NCBI GenBank assembly: GCA_022316685.1
Contig: JAKJHU010001808.1
Span: 1 to 64,000, forward strand
Source of the DNA: Progne subis subis
Lineage: Eukaryota; Chordata; Aves; Passeriformes; Hirundinidae
Length of the DNA: 64,000 nt
Direction: 5' to 3'
Program-made: the position numbers and the translations under genes
Notes under the pieces: generated by a model
The model's database searches: none
Told to the model about the DNA's origin: nothing
What the model saw: the letters and a program-made list of their open reading frames with translations, nothing else
Shown: one piece after another, positions 62,081 through 64,000 of the stretch
How positions within the stretch are numbered: position 1 is the stretch's first letter
How the letters are laid out: each line of letters starts with the position of its first letter

Positions 62081-64000
62081 AGTACACTCCAACCAGAAGG
62101 CCGCCTTCATCGCCACAGAACATCCTGAGCTGGAAGGGAGCCATGAAGATTACCAAATCCAACTCCTGTCATCAAGGCCAATTCCTTAAACGTTGTCTGT
62201 GCCAACAGGGAGAAGAGAGATCCTTCTGGAAGAGATGCTGGCTTCCATAGCAAGTCAGAAGATGAAGCTCAGATATTTCACCACAAATTTCTTGTGTCAG
62301 AACTGGCATCTCTCGCAGCCAGCAACTCTTCTTAATGCCTGTGATGGATGTCGAGGCCAAAGATTTCCACAGCACCGGAGAAATCTTTGCCAACACGTAG
62401 AAATGGATGTCTCCAGAAGGAAGAGGCTCATTAGGCTTGACTGGCCCTTGCAGACAACATAACAAACCCCACCCACCTGGCTGCAGAGCCATTATGTCCT
62501 CCTGCACCTCTTCCTCTGGCAGGCCTTCGCATCCGAGCCGCACGAGCTGTCTGAGTCGCTCCCCGAGGACGAGGAGGAGGAGGAAGGCTTCAAGGTGCTA
62601 TAGTTCATGCTCAAGACCCAGCCCAGTTTGTTGTGCAGCACCTGCTTGAGTCCCGGGGGCAGGGGCAGCACGTCCAGCGTGTCCACGTAGTCGGGCAGGA
62701 GCTGGCGCAGGCGGAAGCAGCACAGGTACTGCAGGGACGTGCAGCTGGTGCAGGACCGGATCACCTTCATGCTGCTCTTGGCCGCCGTTGAGCACACCAT
62801 GGGGTAAAACTTCTTGTTCTGCAGCTTTGTGGCTGCCACCCCTGCCAGGGCACGGCACGTTAGTTTAGACAGAGGCATCTCCCCCCTCCCAGCTACCCCA
62901 AACACATTAACTGCAAAGCTGTTGGGAAAAGCTTTCCATAAATCCCAATCTATTAAACAGCAAGTGTGACCTTCCTCACACTCACTTCACACCTCGGTCC
63001 TTCTGCTTTCCCAGTGTTTGCTGCTGCAGCCAGACTCGAATTCCTCCCACCCCATCCCTGGCTCTCACCTATGCACTTGCGGTTCTTGAAGAACGTGAGT
63101 GTCCCGTGCCACATGTCCAAATGCACCCCAATAATGGAGCCTTGGCCAAACCTCGAGGAGAAGTTTGTTTTGTCCCCCTTGTGATGCAGCAATCCTGAAA
63201 ACACACCCAAAAAACGGCATTCTGTGGAAAACCTGCACTCCAGGAATTCATCCCGACTCCCATGCTGCTGGTACAGCTTCGCTCAGTGCCAAAAACATCC
63301 CTGCATTTCTGAGCGCTGCCCTCCCATCCCAGAGTGGCTGGTGGAAAGGGGAAAGCTGGAGTTTTACAACTCCAGAGCGCAGGGAGCAGCACTGAAACCC
63401 CAAGTGGGGATGTGACAGCAGTACCCTGGTGCCCTGGCAGGGTCCCACACCAGGACTAAGGGCTCTGCAAAAAGTGGGCCAGAAGATATGCTTCATGGGC
63501 TGCAAGCTTCCAGCAGCTGCTCTGGTGTCCTTAATGAAGGCATTCACAGGCCTGGGGGCACCTCTTGTGCTACTGCTGCCCACCCTGCCGGTGTTACCTG
63601 TGTAAGAGAGGCCCCAGCTGTCCTCATCCTTGCCCAGCAGGCTGCAGAAGGTGTGGCGGTACTTGTCCAGGTTCACGTCCGACGTCCCGATCCCCACCAT
63701 CTGAGAGGAGTAAAGGAGTAACAACACAAGCTCAGTGTCTTTTCAAGCAACAAAACACAACCAAGATTCCACCTCCAGTTCTTCCCTCCTCTTCTTGGCT
63801 CAGCCCAAAACACCCAGAGGGGTTGGGTGAAGCCAAGGCAGAGGTTTCAGGGTGGAGTTGAAGGCTCCCAGCTCGGATTTCCTTTCCTAAGTGAGGAGGC
63901 CCAGCTAAATTGCTGGAGAAGGTCACTGTCCTGTTCATAGAGTCACAGAATGGTTTGAGAGTTGGAAGGGACTGTAAAGGTCATCCCATTCCACCCCCTG
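61785..64000 (-). CDS. SPSB3: SPRY domain-containing SOCS box protein 3, 3' part (5' part beyond window)
   Basis: Three exons on the minus strand join in phase: 63700-63598 ([20 protein letters not shown] ... [11 protein letters not shown]), 63194-63069 ([33 protein letters not shown]) and 62841-62492 ([20 protein letters not shown] ... TAA). They give the C-terminal half of the SPRY domain and the SOCS-box region ([20 protein letters not shown]), ending CQRKRCRRT as in mammals. Between them a serine-rich stretch ([20 protein letters not shown]) replaces different text in human. The SOCS box recruits Elongin B/C-Cullin 5 for ubiquitination; SPSB3 is reported to target nuclear cGAS. Reverse-strand AATAAA is at 61806-61801, giving a 3' UTR of about 0.7 kb. 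Upstream exons lie right of the window. Confidence 0.96.
62117..62175 (-). mobile_element. Very short CR1-like fragment in the SPSB3 3' UTR
   Basis: 'gaacatcctgagctggaagg' followed by a 'caaatccaactcctg' pattern resembles the start of a reverse-strand CR1 3' end. It is absent from the duplicate near 48.07 kb, so it may have inserted after the duplication. Confidence 0.55.
63935..64000 (-). mobile_element. CR1 LINE 3' end cut by the window edge
   Basis: 'catagagtcacagaatggtt' and 'gttggaagggactgtaaagg' are the reverse-strand 3' terminus of CR1, in an SPSB3 intron. Confidence 0.82.

Overview
The window is vertebrate nuclear DNA, almost certainly from a bird. The genes are split by many short GT-AG introns, CpG-rich promoters are present, about twenty fragments of the avian LINE CR1 are scattered on both strands, and a solo LTR of a bird endogenous retrovirus lies in one intron. 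Short GC-rich introns and dense minisatellites suggest a gene-rich microchromosome. A run of exactly 100 N (34147-34246) shows a draft assembly.

Four protein-coding genes are recognised. (1) PPL (periplakin), plus strand: 21 coding exons from 8018 to the stop at 25593, 3' UTR to about 26455; the short first coding exon was not found and is probably upstream of the window. (2) UBN1 (ubinuclein-1), minus strand: from a CpG-island promoter near 44.9 kb down to a 3' end near 27.15 kb, convergent with PPL. Its N-terminal eight exons and C-terminal three coding exons are present; the large middle is missing where the assembly gap sits. (3) NME3 (nucleoside diphosphate kinase 3), minus strand, complete in five exons (49717-52112, 169 residues). 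(4) SPSB3 (SPRY/SOCS-box protein 3), minus strand: last three coding exons (62492-63700); the rest lies beyond the right edge.

Layout: 1-8.0 kb GC-rich non-coding DNA and CR1; 8.0-26.5 kb PPL; 26.5-27.15 kb short convergent spacer; 27.15-45 kb UBN1; 45.3-49.7 kb a repeat-rich junction with CR1 pieces and a partial duplicate of the SPSB3 3' region; 49.7-52.3 kb NME3 and its promoter; 52.4-61.1 kb gene-poor DNA with CR1 and a 21-bp minisatellite; 61.1-64 kb SPSB3.

PPL and UBN1 are neighbours in mammals too, and NME3 and SPSB3 are near each other in mammals, but these two pairs lie about 3 Mb apart on human 16p13.3. The UBN1-NME3 junction is therefore a candidate rearrangement point, and it carries the SPSB3-derived duplicate. 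Other notable points are two compensating single-base frameshifts in PPL, a minisatellite that amplifies the PPL exon 11 splice donor, and paired RFX-like X-boxes upstream of NME3. I found no wholly new biological system.
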